Origin: a virus
Strand: one strand, 5' to 3'
Virus record (IMG/VR): IMGVR_UViG_3300028361_000012
Coordinates: 124,001-188,000 of that record
Length of the DNA: 64,000 nucleotides
The notes under the pieces: model-generated
What the model was told of the DNA's origin: nothing
Seen by the model: only the letters and a program-made list of their open reading frames with translations
Databases searched by the model: none
Shown: one piece after another, positions 14,256 to 21,442 of the stretch
Layout: each line of letters starts with the position of its first letter
Position numbering within the stretch: position 1 is the first letter of the stretch
Position numbers and translations under genes: made by a program

Positions 14256-15176
14256 TTATTGTTTTTGTCGTTTGACAGAGTTTGTTAGAATTTGATTAAT
14301 ATCATCAATTTCAAGGTAAGATATTCTTAAAATTTTAGGTTTATCATTTATGCCTGTGCAATATTGATTTTTGATTTCATCTTTTTTCTTTCTGTCATCT
14401 GAATAGTATCTGTTTTTTTTATTAAAATGCTGAATGCCATCATATTCTATGCAAAGATTTAATTTTGGCAAATAAAAATCAAAAGGAAGTGTTCTTTTGT
14501 CTTTACAATCTTTGAATCTTTTTTGAGGTATAAATTTTATTGAATTTTCTGTTAAGAAATTTCTTATTGCAATTTCTCCTTTAGATTCACAACAGATAGG
14601 ACAGCCATTTTTATTGCTAAGGTGGTCATTTGGTTTTTGTTGAAATTCACCATGTTGATTACATATTATTGTTACATTTAAGTTTGATTTTTTATACTCA
14701 ACATTTGAATAATCATATTTGTCTCCATGAGTATAAATTGCTTTTTTAATAAATTCTTCTGCATTTGAAGTTCTTGAATTAGCTCTTTTTTTAATGCCAC
14801 ATTTAGAGCATCCAAGTTTGTTCATGTGGTCTTGAGGCCTCTGTTTAAATTTTCCATGCTCTGGGCATATTATTGTCACTTTAGTGGCGTTATTTTTATA
14901 TTCTACTAAAGAATAATCATACTTGCTATTGTGAGATTTGTTAGATTGCTCAATGAATTCATTGATAGATAATCTAACCCCACCATTGCATTTAGGGCAC
15001 CCAGATTTTTTATTTATATGATTATCTGGAGTTACACTAAACTGACCATGCTTTGAGCATATAATTATAACTTTAATTTTAGAATTTGAATATTTAGATA
15101 GAGAATAGTCATATCTATCTACATGAGCACAAATTGCTTTTTGAATAAACTTTTCTGTTTTAGATTCTTTGTTCAT
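14256..15176 (-). CDS. Homing-type endonuclease with zinc-ribbon repeats (306 aa)
   Basis: Three repeats of about 65 residues each contain KYDYS..EYKN...TVIICxxHGxF..xPxxH followed by a CPKC-type pair, probably DNA-binding ribbons. The C-terminal nuclease has LPFDFYLPKLNLCIEYDG and a later acidic/Lys segment, as in restriction-like (Vsr/PD-(D/E)XK) folds. Such proteins are common free-standing endonucleases in large phages. It runs against the surrounding genes and ends 10 bases from the end of the membrane-protein gene. Confidence 0.75.
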   Translation of the reverse strand: MNKESKTEKFIQKAICAHVDRYDYSLSKYSNSKIKVIIICSKHGQFSVTPDNHINKKSGCPKCNGGVRLSINEFIEQSNKSHNSKYDYSLVEYKNNATKVTIICPEHGKFKQRPQDHMNKLGCSKCGIKKRANSRTSNAEEFIKKAIYTHGDKYDYSNVEYKKSNLNVTIICNQHGEFQQKPNDHLSNKNGCPICCESKGEIAIRNFLTENSIKFIPQKRFKDCKDKRTLPFDFYLPKLNLCIEYDGIQHFNKKNRYYSDDRKKKDEIKNQYCTGINDKPKILRISYLEIDDINQILTNSVKRQKQ

Positions 15177-15253
15177 ATCAATAAATATATTAAAAATTTC
15201 TGAACCCTATTGCTTACGACAAAAATAATTAAAAAAAGAGTTGAATAATTGAA

Positions 15254-15278
15254 ACAAAAGTATTACATTTGCGTATAA
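15254..15278 (+). promoter_or_regulatory. Promoter of tRNA cluster 2
   Basis: ACAAAA (15254-15259) and CGTATAA (15272-15278), spacing 12. TACATTTG lies between the boxes. Nearly identical to the promoter at 11288. Confidence 0.75.
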
Positions 15279-15382
15279 GAAATTAATTATAACAATCGAC
15301 AGTCCTTATCAAGGCGAGTAAACACCCGAACAAACTTCGACAGTAGAACGGTAGAGGCACTTTACTAAGTTATGGTTAAATT

Positions 15383-15464
15383 GGCCCAGTGGTGGAATTG
15401 GTAGACACGCACGTTTAAGGGGCGTGTGTCGCAAGACGTGTCGGTTCGACTCCGACCTGGGTCA
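15383..15464 (+). tRNA. tRNA-Leu(AAG)
   Basis: Class II. Acceptor GGCCCAG/CTGGGTC. Anticodon arm CACGT-TTAAGGG-GCGTG gives AAG with G37, as in CUN-reading tRNA-Leu. Variable arm TGTCGCAAGACGT. It lies upstream of the Gln leader ORF, so it is not under that attenuator. Confidence 0.85.
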
Positions 15465-15524
15465 CAAATAGCGGATTACCACGCTGATTATTGGTAAACA
15501 AAAAAAGAATACTATTTAAAAGTA

Positions 15525-15605
15525 ATGAAAACAGTAATTAACATAAACGTACAGCAGCAACAGCAGCAACAATCTTCGAAAGAGGACAGTCCTGGTGGTG
15601 CCTGA
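15525..15605 (+). CDS. Candidate poly-Gln attenuation leader peptide (26 aa)
   Basis: ATG 15525 encodes a 26-residue peptide with seven consecutive Gln codons (15552-15572; CAG CAG CAA CAG CAG CAA CAA), then a short polar tail and TGA at 15603-15605. The next features are a terminator and four tRNAs with Gln anticodons. GCCTGAAC, which spans the stop (15600-15607), is perfectly complementary to GTTCAGGC in the terminator (15651-15658). A ribosome stalled at the Gln codons would leave it free to form an antiterminator, and a ribosome reaching the stop would cover it. The role is inferred from this geometry. Confidence 0.65.
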   Translation: MKTVININVQQQQQQQSSKEDSPGGA

Positions 15606-15658
15606 ACATTTTAGTTAATAAAACAAAAATATTTAAAGCCTGGACTGAACGTTCAGGC
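15600..15658 (+). promoter_or_regulatory. Candidate antiterminator pairing for the Gln-tRNA attenuator
   Basis: The 8-base strand at 15600-15607 and its complement at 15651-15658 compete with the terminator's CAGGCTT arm (15654-15660). Both helices cannot exist at once. Confidence 0.6.
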
Positions 15659-15667
15659 TTTTTTTTG
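15636..15667 (+). terminator. Intrinsic terminator / attenuator before the Gln tRNAs
   Basis: AAGCCTG (15636-15642) and CAGGCTT (15654-15660) form a 7-bp stem with an 11-base loop, followed by a T tract. Confidence 0.85.
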
Positions 15668-15677
15668 TGTTTAATAT

Positions 15678-15748
15678 TTCGGGGTCGTCTAATGGCAGGA
15701 TTTCACTTTTTGACAGTGACCATAGAAGTTCGAATCTTCTCCCCGAAA
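15678..15748 (+). tRNA. tRNA-Gln(UUG), copy 1
   Basis: Acceptor TTCGGGG/CCCCGAA, with the U1-A72 pair typical of tRNA-Gln. Anticodon arm TCACT-TTTTGAC-AGTGA gives UUG. T arm AGAAG-TTCGAAT-CTTCT. Confidence 0.92.
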
Positions 15749-15789
15749 CAAACACTTTACTATTGACCATTGATAGTAAAGTGTAATAT

Positions 15790-15872
15790 TGTACAGTGGA
15801 GAAACTGGCAGATTCGCCCGCCTTTGAAGCGGGTGCCCAAAAGGCGTGTAGGTTCGAGCCCTACCTGTACAA
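15790..15872 (+). tRNA. tRNA with Gln anticodon UUG but a class II variable arm
   Basis: Acceptor TGTACAG/CTGTACA keeps U1-A72. Anticodon arm CCCGC-CTTTGAA-GCGGG gives UUG. The variable arm TGCCCAAAAGGCGT is 14 bases with a GCC/GGC stem and closely resembles that of the phage tRNA-Leu(UAG). The loop differs from tRNA-Leu(UAG) copy 2 by one base (CTTAGAA versus CTTTGAA). Amino-acid identity is therefore uncertain: Gln by anticodon and acceptor, Leu-like by arm. Confidence 0.8.
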
Positions 15873-15941
15873 CCAAGTATGCATATGCTTTATGAACGAC
15901 AACCTCTGCAGGGGTTGGGATATTAGTAATGTGTGCGATAT

Positions 15942-16015
15942 TGTAGGATAGACAAACTGGTAAAGTCACTCGACTCTGAATCGAGAATTTGAGGGTTCGA
16001 AGCCTTCTCTTACAA
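15942..16015 (+). tRNA. tRNA-Gln(CUG)
   Basis: Acceptor TGTAGGA/TCTTACA. Anticodon arm CTCGA-CTCTGAA-TCGAG gives CUG. T arm GAGGG-TTCGAAG-CCTTC. Its D arm resembles that of the tRNA at 16022. Confidence 0.9.
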
Positions 16016-16021
16016 CTAAAT

Positions 16022-16097
16022 TGCTCAGTGGACAAATTGGTAAAGTCGCCACACTTTGAATGTGGAGTTTTTGGAGGTTCGAAGCCTTCCTGAGCAG
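16022..16097 (+). tRNA. tRNA-Gln(UUG), copy 2
   Basis: Acceptor TGCTCAG/CTGAGCA with U1-A72 and discriminator G. Anticodon arm CCACA-CTTTGAA-TGTGG gives UUG. T arm GGAGG-TTCGAAG-CCTTC. Confidence 0.9.
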
Positions 16098-16101
16098 CAA
16101 G

Positions 16102-16146
16102 AAGGAAACACGTTATTAGGTTCGAACAATAGTGTTTCCTTTTTTA
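16102..16146 (+). terminator. Terminator of tRNA cluster 2
   Basis: AAGGAAACAC (16102-16111) and GTGTTTCCTT (16132-16141) form a 10-bp stem followed by T residues. The loop contains GGTTCGAA, a T-arm-like sequence that may be left from a lost tRNA. Confidence 0.85.
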
Positions 16147-16162
16147 TTGTCTATTTATAAAT

Positions 16163-16831
16163 ATGAATAGACAAGAAAGATACTCAAAAGAAAATTTTGA
16201 GAAAGCAATAAAGAGTGCAAGGTCAATAAAAGGGGCGCTAAAAAACTTAGATTTAAGAGCTGCAGGTGGAAACTATAAAGTATTTCACAAATATGTAAAA
16301 ATGCACTGTATTGATACATCTCATTTTGAGACAAGAGATGAAATATATAAAAGGTCATTAGGCGCTAATGCTTTAAGAAGAAAGAAACCTCTTTCAGAAA
16401 TACTTATCGAAGATTCAACATATGGAAGGACTCATTTAAAAAAGAGATTATATGAAGAGGGCTTAAAGGAAAAAAAATGCGAGATGTCAGGTTGTGGCCA
16501 GGGCGAGATTTGGATGGGAAAGAAGATGAGTTTAATTATCGACCATATCAATGGGGTCTATAATGATAATCGACTTGAAAATCTCAGAATTGTTTGCGCA
16601 AATTGTAATGCAACACTTCCAACTCACTGCGGTAAACATAATGCAAAACCAAAACAAAAAAAAGACCCAAGTATTAGGGAAAAATCTGATTTTAAAAAAA
16701 GAATAGTTAAACGACCTCCGTTTGCACAACTTAAACAGGAAATAGACGAATTAGGGTATTCTGCCACTGGCAGAAAGTATGGCGTGTCTGATAATGCTAT
16801 TAGAAAATGGCTCAAGTCATATGAAAAATAA
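16163..16831 (+). CDS. HNH homing endonuclease with C-terminal helix-turn-helix (222 aa)
   Basis: The N-terminal helical region (FEKAIKSARSIKGALKNL) resembles the DNA-reading module of phage HNH enzymes. The HNH core is CEMSGCGQGEIW, then LIIDHINGVYNDNRLENLR and IVCANCNAT. The C-terminus (GYSATGRKYGVSDNAIRKWL) is a recognisable small HTH. It directly follows the tRNA-Gln cluster and probably promotes inheritance of that locus. One of only two endonucleases here in the same direction as the tRNAs. Confidence 0.9.
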   Translation: MNRQERYSKENFEKAIKSARSIKGALKNLDLRAAGGNYKVFHKYVKMHCIDTSHFETRDEIYKRSLGANALRRKKPLSEILIEDSTYGRTHLKKRLYEEGLKEKKCEMSGCGQGEIWMGKKMSLIIDHINGVYNDNRLENLRIVCANCNATLPTHCGKHNAKPKQKKDPSIREKSDFKKRIVKRPPFAQLKQEIDELGYSATGRKYGVSDNAIRKWLKSYEK

Positions 16832-16895
16832 ATAACAAATTGAAATAATTTTGATTTAGTGCCATTGAATTTCTATATTTATAAAAAGATATTTT

Positions 16896-17315
16896 ATGAA
16901 ACAAGAACCAAAATCAATTTATGATTTCAAGCCTGGTGATATAGTTACCAGGATTGAACCAGTGGTTAAGATTAACCAAGTCATGTTTATGGGCGGCCTT
17001 GATTACGATGGTGCCTATGTTGGTGAGAAAATGATATTCATTGGAATAGCAAACGGTTGTGCTTATTTTGAGCCGACTGATTCATTTACTTATCTGTTGG
17101 AGAAAGGAAAACCAGTCAGTCTTCCGCTTCACAAATTTGAAAATGGATGGGCTCACTACATAGACCCAATAACCATAGTTAACGCAATGCCGAGAAGCAA
17201 ATATGATAGCATGTCTGACACTGCTCTTGTATGCGACCTTGATAGCGCAATTGAAAAAGAGGAGTATGAAGAAGCAAGCAGAATTCAGCACGAAATTAAT
17301 AAAAGAGAAATATGA
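16896..17315 (+). CDS. Hypothetical protein with C-terminal UVR-like motif (139 aa)
   Basis: The N-terminal 100 residues are beta-rich (FKPGDIVTRIEPV at the start suggests a small barrel). The last 25 residues (LDSAIEKEEYEEASRIQHEI) match the UVR helical hairpin that mediates protein contacts in UvrB/UvrC and Clp adaptors. The same motif ends the unrelated protein at 27278. Function unknown. Confidence 0.6.
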   Translation: MKQEPKSIYDFKPGDIVTRIEPVVKINQVMFMGGLDYDGAYVGEKMIFIGIANGCAYFEPTDSFTYLLEKGKPVSLPLHKFENGWAHYIDPITIVNAMPRSKYDSMSDTALVCDLDSAIEKEEYEEASRIQHEINKREI

Positions 17316-17539
17316 TTGAGTTGACTACAGAAGAGAGATACCAGATTTATATAGATAAATATGTTGGAGTTGGTGAAGAGGAAAAAGATGATGGTAGTGG
17401 AGATACTGTGACAGGTAAGAGGTCTATGAGTAGTTTTTTATGTAGAAAGAGAGCTAATGATTGGTTTAGCAGTAAAACTGGAGAAGGTGGTTGGATAAAT
17501 GTGGAATACCAAGAACAAAAACATTGGAAGATAAAGTAA
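17312..17539 (+). CDS. Hypothetical protein (75 aa)
   Basis: Starts with an ATGA overlap with the previous gene. Mixed polar protein (MIELTTEERYQIYIDKYVGV) with a Gly/Asp-rich loop. No family recognised. Confidence 0.5.
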   Translation: MIELTTEERYQIYIDKYVGVGEEEKDDGSGDTVTGKRSMSSFLCRKRANDWFSSKTGEGGWINVEYQEQKHWKIK

Positions 17540-17712
17540 TAATAACATTTCCAAATACTGGAGAAGACTATATTGGTTTTGATATAATAAGCAAGTGGAA
17601 CGTGGAAATTAAGAACGATTTTGGTGAAGTATTATTTTGCAAAGATTTGAATAGTGATTTTGTGTTCTCAATTAAAAGAGAAGAATGCAATAGAGTTTTT
17701 GAAAAGAGTTAA
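17491..17712 (+). CDS. Hypothetical protein, start uncertain (up to 73 aa)
   Basis: No ATG exists in this frame near the beginning. TTG 17491 or 17524 are the possible starts, both overlapping the previous gene. The product is beta-rich (VIITFPNTGEDYIGFDIISK). It could be a frameshifted continuation of the previous gene. No family recognised. Confidence 0.4.
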   Translation: MDKCGIPRTKTLEDKVIITFPNTGEDYIGFDIISKWNVEIKNDFGEVLFCKDLNSDFVFSIKREECNRVFEKS

Positions 17713-17722
17713 AACAAAAATT

Positions 17723-17983
17723 ATGAATTTAGAATGGGAGAAAGTATGCAATCCGAAGTCCTGGGGCTCTCTAACAGAGAACGAAAGAGCAGAGGTTATG
17801 TTATTTATGAACAGAACTTCTTACACAGTTGAGGAAGTTAACACAATGCTTGAAGAGCAAAGAAAATTCATAGCTTCCAGATTCCAAGGACAAACAACTC
17901 TTATTTCAAATAAAGTTTGTGAGTCAAGAATTTTGAGTTCTCATGAATATGTATTAAATTTGCGCTTAGGAATTAGAAAATAA
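17723..17983 (+). CDS. Hypothetical protein (86 aa)
   Basis: I choose ATG 17723 (MNLEWEKVCNPKSW) over a GTG 69 bases upstream because the latter lies inside the previous gene. The protein is helical with an R/L-rich C-terminus. Unknown. Confidence 0.5.
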   Translation: MNLEWEKVCNPKSWGSLTENERAEVMLFMNRTSYTVEEVNTMLEEQRKFIASRFQGQTTLISNKVCESRILSSHEYVLNLRLGIRK

Positions 17984-17986
17984 ATT

Positions 17987-18316
17987 ATGAGCCATTACAG
18001 ACCATTACCTCCAGAAGTTGGAATTAGAGAAAGCAAATATTTAAGTGACATAACTGGCAGGAGCGAGTTGGGCTTGTTTGCAAACATAGCAATTTTAAAG
18101 GGAACAAGGTGGATGACGCATGTTGTGACAGATGACCCTATTTTTGAAGACGGTCTAATAAGGCTTCCAATTGGAGGATTTTTCAACCACAACTCTAAGG
18201 GCCCAAATTGCGTTGTAATCCACGAAGAAAAATATATCTTCTTTGAGACCCTAAGAGGCATTGAGGCTGGAGAAGAATTAACTGCTAAATATACATTATA
18301 TGACCCCGAAGCGTAA
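17987..18316 (+). CDS. SET-domain protein (109 aa)
   Basis: SET domains transfer methyl groups from SAM to protein lysines. Visible motifs are GRSELGLFANIAILKGT (start of the fold), GGFFNHNSKGPNCVV (the NHxxxPN SAM-site motif) and ETLRGIEAGEELTAKYTLY (final strand with the Y used in catalysis). At 109 aa it is a minimal domain without pre- or post-SET zinc clusters, as in some giant-virus and phage proteins. The target is unknown. It overlaps the next gene by 17 bases. Confidence 0.8.
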   Translation: MSHYRPLPPEVGIRESKYLSDITGRSELGLFANIAILKGTRWMTHVVTDDPIFEDGLIRLPIGGFFNHNSKGPNCVVIHEEKYIFFETLRGIEAGEELTAKYTLYDPEA

Positions 18317-18623
18317 TAAAGATTTTTTTGATAAGTTCCTTCAAGATTTTGAAGATGACGAAGTAGTGGATGTTGCTGAATTTAATATGGGATATGTTCC
18401 ATTTATCATAGATAGAGTTGATGATGGAGAGCGGCTTCAACTAAATAAAGACAATAAAACATATTCTTTTGTTGACCTTGATGCTCGAAAAGCAAGAGGT
18501 GGTAATATGGAGTATACTTGGGGTAGACTCTTCAGAGACCATAGGTGTGTGAATTGTTTTGTTGCTACATCTTGGGTTAAAATTGATAATTTAGAGTCAG
18601 CTCATAAAGCGCTTGAAAAATAA
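18300..18623 (+). CDS. Hypothetical protein (107 aa)
   Basis: Acidic N-terminus (FDKFLQDFEDDEVVDVAEF) and a mixed C-terminal half with two cysteines (HRCVNCFVATSW). Overlaps the SET gene. No family recognised. Confidence 0.5.
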   Translation: MTPKRNKDFFDKFLQDFEDDEVVDVAEFNMGYVPFIIDRVDDGERLQLNKDNKTYSFVDLDARKARGGNMEYTWGRLFRDHRCVNCFVATSWVKIDNLESAHKALEK

Positions 18624-18627
18624 AAAT

Positions 18628-18819
18628 ATGTTTTTAAAAATAAAAAGAAAAACTAAATACGAAAATAGATACCATAAAAAAATGGGAAGATTAAAAGTCC
18701 CAGTAGTAAGAATTAAGGTGTTTTTTTTCGGTTTATTTCCAATAAAAACTTTACATGAATACAGAAAAACTTATTATGGAGAGGTGAAGGATTTAGAAGA
18801 CTGCAAGCTATCAAAATAA
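18628..18819 (+). CDS. Small basic hypothetical protein (63 aa)
   Basis: ATG 18628 (MFLKIKRKTKYENRY) follows the previous stop by 4 bases. Strongly basic with a hydrophobic middle (VFFFGLFPIKTL). Unknown. Confidence 0.5.
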   Translation: MFLKIKRKTKYENRYHKKMGRLKVPVVRIKVFFFGLFPIKTLHEYRKTYYGEVKDLEDCKLSK

Positions 18820-18825
18820 AACAAT

Positions 18826-19806
18826 ATGACAGAAGATAGAAAGAAAGATATGGTAATGGGCTGCTTGGTTGGTCTTGCTGTAGGCGATGCCTATGGAACC
18901 ACATACGAATTTAGAGGTAGAAATCAAATGCCAGATGAAAACGAGCTGCCAGATGAAATTGTTGGAGGCGGACCGTTTAAGCTTCAACCAGGAGATTGGA
19001 CTGATGACACGTCAATGGCTCTTTGTCTTGCAGAATCATTAGTTGAGAAAGGTTGGGACCCTCGTGACCAGATGAAGAAATACATCAACTGGTGGCAACA
19101 AGGGTATAATTCTGTTACTGGAGAGTGCTTCGACATTGGAGGAGCAACAAGGAAAGCTCTTGGGTGGTTTAACATGACTCAAGGTAGAGAATATGTAAAA
19201 GACACTCAAGCTGCAGGAAATGGGGTTCTTATGAGAATGGGAGCCATTCCAATGATTCTTCATGGTAATGTAAATTCGGTCCTGGCATCATGCGCTGAGC
19301 AATCAAGAATGACACACCCATCGAGTCAATCAATAGAATGCACCATGCTTATGGGGGCAATTATTGACAAAATACTTTCTGGAGAAAGAGATAAGACGAG
19401 AATTTTGAAATTTGAATATCTTTTCGATGAAAATGGAAAGAATTATTATCAAGAGATGTATTCCAAGTATGGTTGTCATAATAATGGAAAAATAGAAGAC
19501 ATCAAGGAGATGAAGTATTCTGGTTATTTATCAGACAAAATTAGTGGTGATGGATATTGTGTGCTCACATTGGAAGCTGCTCTTTGGGCTTTTTTGAATA
19601 CTGATTCATACAAAGAAGGTCTTAAAAAAGTTGTTTCTCTTGGAGATGACACAGATACAACTGGAGCTGTCTATGGACAGATTGCAGGAGCATATTATGG
19701 ATTAAATGCAATTCCTTGGAGAGAAAAGATTACTTGGTCAGAAAAAATTCATACCTTAGCGGAAGATTTATATAAACTCAACAAAGAATCAAGAGATGGA
19801 AAATGA
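18826..19806 (+). CDS. ADP-ribosylglycohydrolase (DraG/ARH family, 326 aa)
   Basis: Removes ADP-ribose from modified substrates. The binuclear metal site is complete: GLAVGDAYGTTYEF near the N-terminus, GDWTDDTSMALC, and GDDTDTTGAVYGQIAGAYYG near the C-terminus. AAGNGVLMRMGAIPM and RMTHPSSQS are also family-typical. Length fits a full domain. It could reverse host ADP-ribosylation of phage tRNA, DNA or protein, or clear the ADP-ribose intermediates of KptA chemistry (28333). Both are inferences. Confidence 0.93.
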   Translation: MTEDRKKDMVMGCLVGLAVGDAYGTTYEFRGRNQMPDENELPDEIVGGGPFKLQPGDWTDDTSMALCLAESLVEKGWDPRDQMKKYINWWQQGYNSVTGECFDIGGATRKALGWFNMTQGREYVKDTQAAGNGVLMRMGAIPMILHGNVNSVLASCAEQSRMTHPSSQSIECTMLMGAIIDKILSGERDKTRILKFEYLFDENGKNYYQEMYSKYGCHNNGKIEDIKEMKYSGYLSDKISGDGYCVLTLEAALWAFLNTDSYKEGLKKVVSLGDDTDTTGAVYGQIAGAYYGLNAIPWREKITWSEKIHTLAEDLYKLNKESRDGK

Positions 19807-19987
19807 CATTTACACAAAAGGGCAATGGTACGAACAAGGAAGGTACATAGGAGTAGTTGATACTTATCCTTGGGGTGCTGAACACTTTGTTAGAAATCAT
19901 CACTTTATGGAAGATTATCCAGGTGGAAAGTCGCCATCAAAAATTAATAAAATTTTCATTGAGAAAATAAAAAAGGCTAACAAGTAA
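19796..19987 (+). CDS. Small hypothetical protein (63 aa)
   Basis: Overlaps the end of the glycohydrolase gene by 11 bases. Aromatic-rich (GQWYEQGRYIGVVDTYPWG), basic C-terminus. Unknown. Confidence 0.45.
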   Translation: MENDIYTKGQWYEQGRYIGVVDTYPWGAEHFVRNHHFMEDYPGGKSPSKINKIFIEKIKKANK

Positions 19988-20012
19988 ACATTTGCTCATA
20001 TTTTGCGTATAA
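19988..20012 (+). promoter_or_regulatory. Phage promoter ACATTT-N12-CGTATAA (AsnRS unit)
   Basis: ACATTT 19988-19993 and CGTATAA 20006-20012. It excludes in-frame upstream ATGs at 20003 and 20012 as starts of asnS. Confidence 0.75.
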
Positions 20013-20041
20013 TGTATTGTGGACAGAATATAAAAAAAATT

Positions 20042-21439
20042 ATGAAACGAGCAAGTGTATTTTCAATATTGACAGCATCAGAGCAGATGCCTCTAATTAA
20101 ATTTGGAGAAGAAGTAGAATTATTTGGATGGATAAGAACGATAAGAGGTAGCAAGAATGTTTCTTTTATTGTATTTTATGATGGCTCTACGTTTGAAAAC
20201 CTACAAGTGGTTGTTAGTGCTGAACTTGGAATTGACTTAACTAGATTTTCATCTGGAGCGTCAATTAGAGTTGTTGGAGCAGCTGTTGAATCAAAAGGTT
20301 CAGAACAAGCTGTTGATTTTGATGCTGCATTTGTAGAGTTGATAGGGGCAGCTGGAGAAGATTATCCAATGCAACCAAAAAGACACTCGATGGAGTTTTT
20401 TAGAGCTCATCCACATCTAAGAACAAGAACAAAGTTATTTCAAGCAATATTCAGAATAAGACACCAACTTAAGATGGCGACTCACGAGTTTTTCGATAGA
20501 GGAGGTTTCATTCAGGTTGATACACCTATTATAAGCGGAAGTGATTGTGAAGGAGCTGGAGAAATGTTTAGAGTAGATGAGGCTATTGAGTTTTTTGGAA
20601 AGGATGCGGGTCTAACTGTGTCTGGACAACTTGAAGCTGAAACTGCAGCTCTTGGGCTTGGTAGAGTTTATACATTCGGTCCAACATTTAGGGCAGAGAA
20701 AAGTCAGACATCAAGACATCTTGCTGAGTTCTGGATGATTGAGCCAGAGATTTCATTTGCCGACCTTGACTATACAGCAATGCTTGCTGAAGCATATCTT
20801 AGAAATGTTATAGGATATGTTTTGCAGAAGTGTTCTGCTGAAATTGATTATCTTGATGAGTATATTCAAGAAGAGGAAAAGAACATGAAAAAAGAGGATA
20901 GAAGTATTCCTCTTAGAGATAAGCTCGAAGATGTAGCTATTACCAAGTTTGAAAGAGTTACATATACTGAAGCTTTTGATATTCTTAAGAACTCAAAGCC
21001 AGCAAAGAAAGGTAAATTTGAATTCCCAGTAGAAGATTGGGGAATGGATTTCCAGTCAGAGCATGAAAGGTATCTTGTTGAGAAACACTTCAAAGGGGTT
21101 CCAGTAATTGTTACAGATTATCCAAAAGAAATCAAAGCATTCTATATGCGTGATAACGAAGATGGAAAAACTGTTGCTGCAATGGATATTCTTTTTCCTG
21201 GAATTGGAGAAATAGTTGGCGGAAGTCAGAGAGAAGAAAGACTTGGTGTGCTTGAAGATAAAATGACTGCATTTGGAATATCTCATGAAGAAATGAGTTG
21301 GTATCTTGATACAAGACGATTTGGCTCAGCACCTCACTCTGGTTTCGGATTAGGGTTTGAAAGATTGGTTCAATTTGCAACGGGTATGAAGAACATAAAA
21401 GATGTGACTCTTTTCCCAAGAACACCAGGTAAATTATAA
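20042..21439 (+). CDS. asnS: Asparaginyl-tRNA synthetase
   Basis: Class IIb synthetase, 465 aa from ATG 20042 (MKRASVFSIL), the usual length. The N-terminal OB-fold anticodon domain covers residues 1-110. Motif 2 reads YTFGPTFRAEKSQTSRHLAE and motif 3 GFGLGFERLVQF. The GQLEAE segment and the ending TLFPRTPGKL point to AsnRS rather than AspRS. Promoter-proximal gene of the unit running to 23667. No tRNA-Asn occurs in the window. Confidence 0.94.
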   Translation: MKRASVFSILTASEQMPLIKFGEEVELFGWIRTIRGSKNVSFIVFYDGSTFENLQVVVSAELGIDLTRFSSGASIRVVGAAVESKGSEQAVDFDAAFVELIGAAGEDYPMQPKRHSMEFFRAHPHLRTRTKLFQAIFRIRHQLKMATHEFFDRGGFIQVDTPIISGSDCEGAGEMFRVDEAIEFFGKDAGLTVSGQLEAETAALGLGRVYTFGPTFRAEKSQTSRHLAEFWMIEPEISFADLDYTAMLAEAYLRNVIGYVLQKCSAEIDYLDEYIQEEEKNMKKEDRSIPLRDKLEDVAITKFERVTYTEAFDILKNSKPAKKGKFEFPVEDWGMDFQSEHERYLVEKHFKGVPVIVTDYPKEIKAFYMRDNEDGKTVAAMDILFPGIGEIVGGSQREERLGVLEDKMTAFGISHEEMSWYLDTRRFGSAPHSGFGLGFERLVQFATGMKNIKDVTLFPRTPGKL

Positions 21440-21442
21440 GAT

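Noticed and set aside
15760-16035. Minus-strand ORF across the Gln tRNAs
   Set aside because: Antisense to tRNA genes; composition reflects tRNA arms, not a protein.
15678-16097. Stop-codon reassignment (TAG to Gln) suggested by many Gln tRNAs
   Set aside because: No tRNA has a CUA or UUA anticodon, and TAG ends many intact genes (for example tnpB and gltX) with no readthrough extension.
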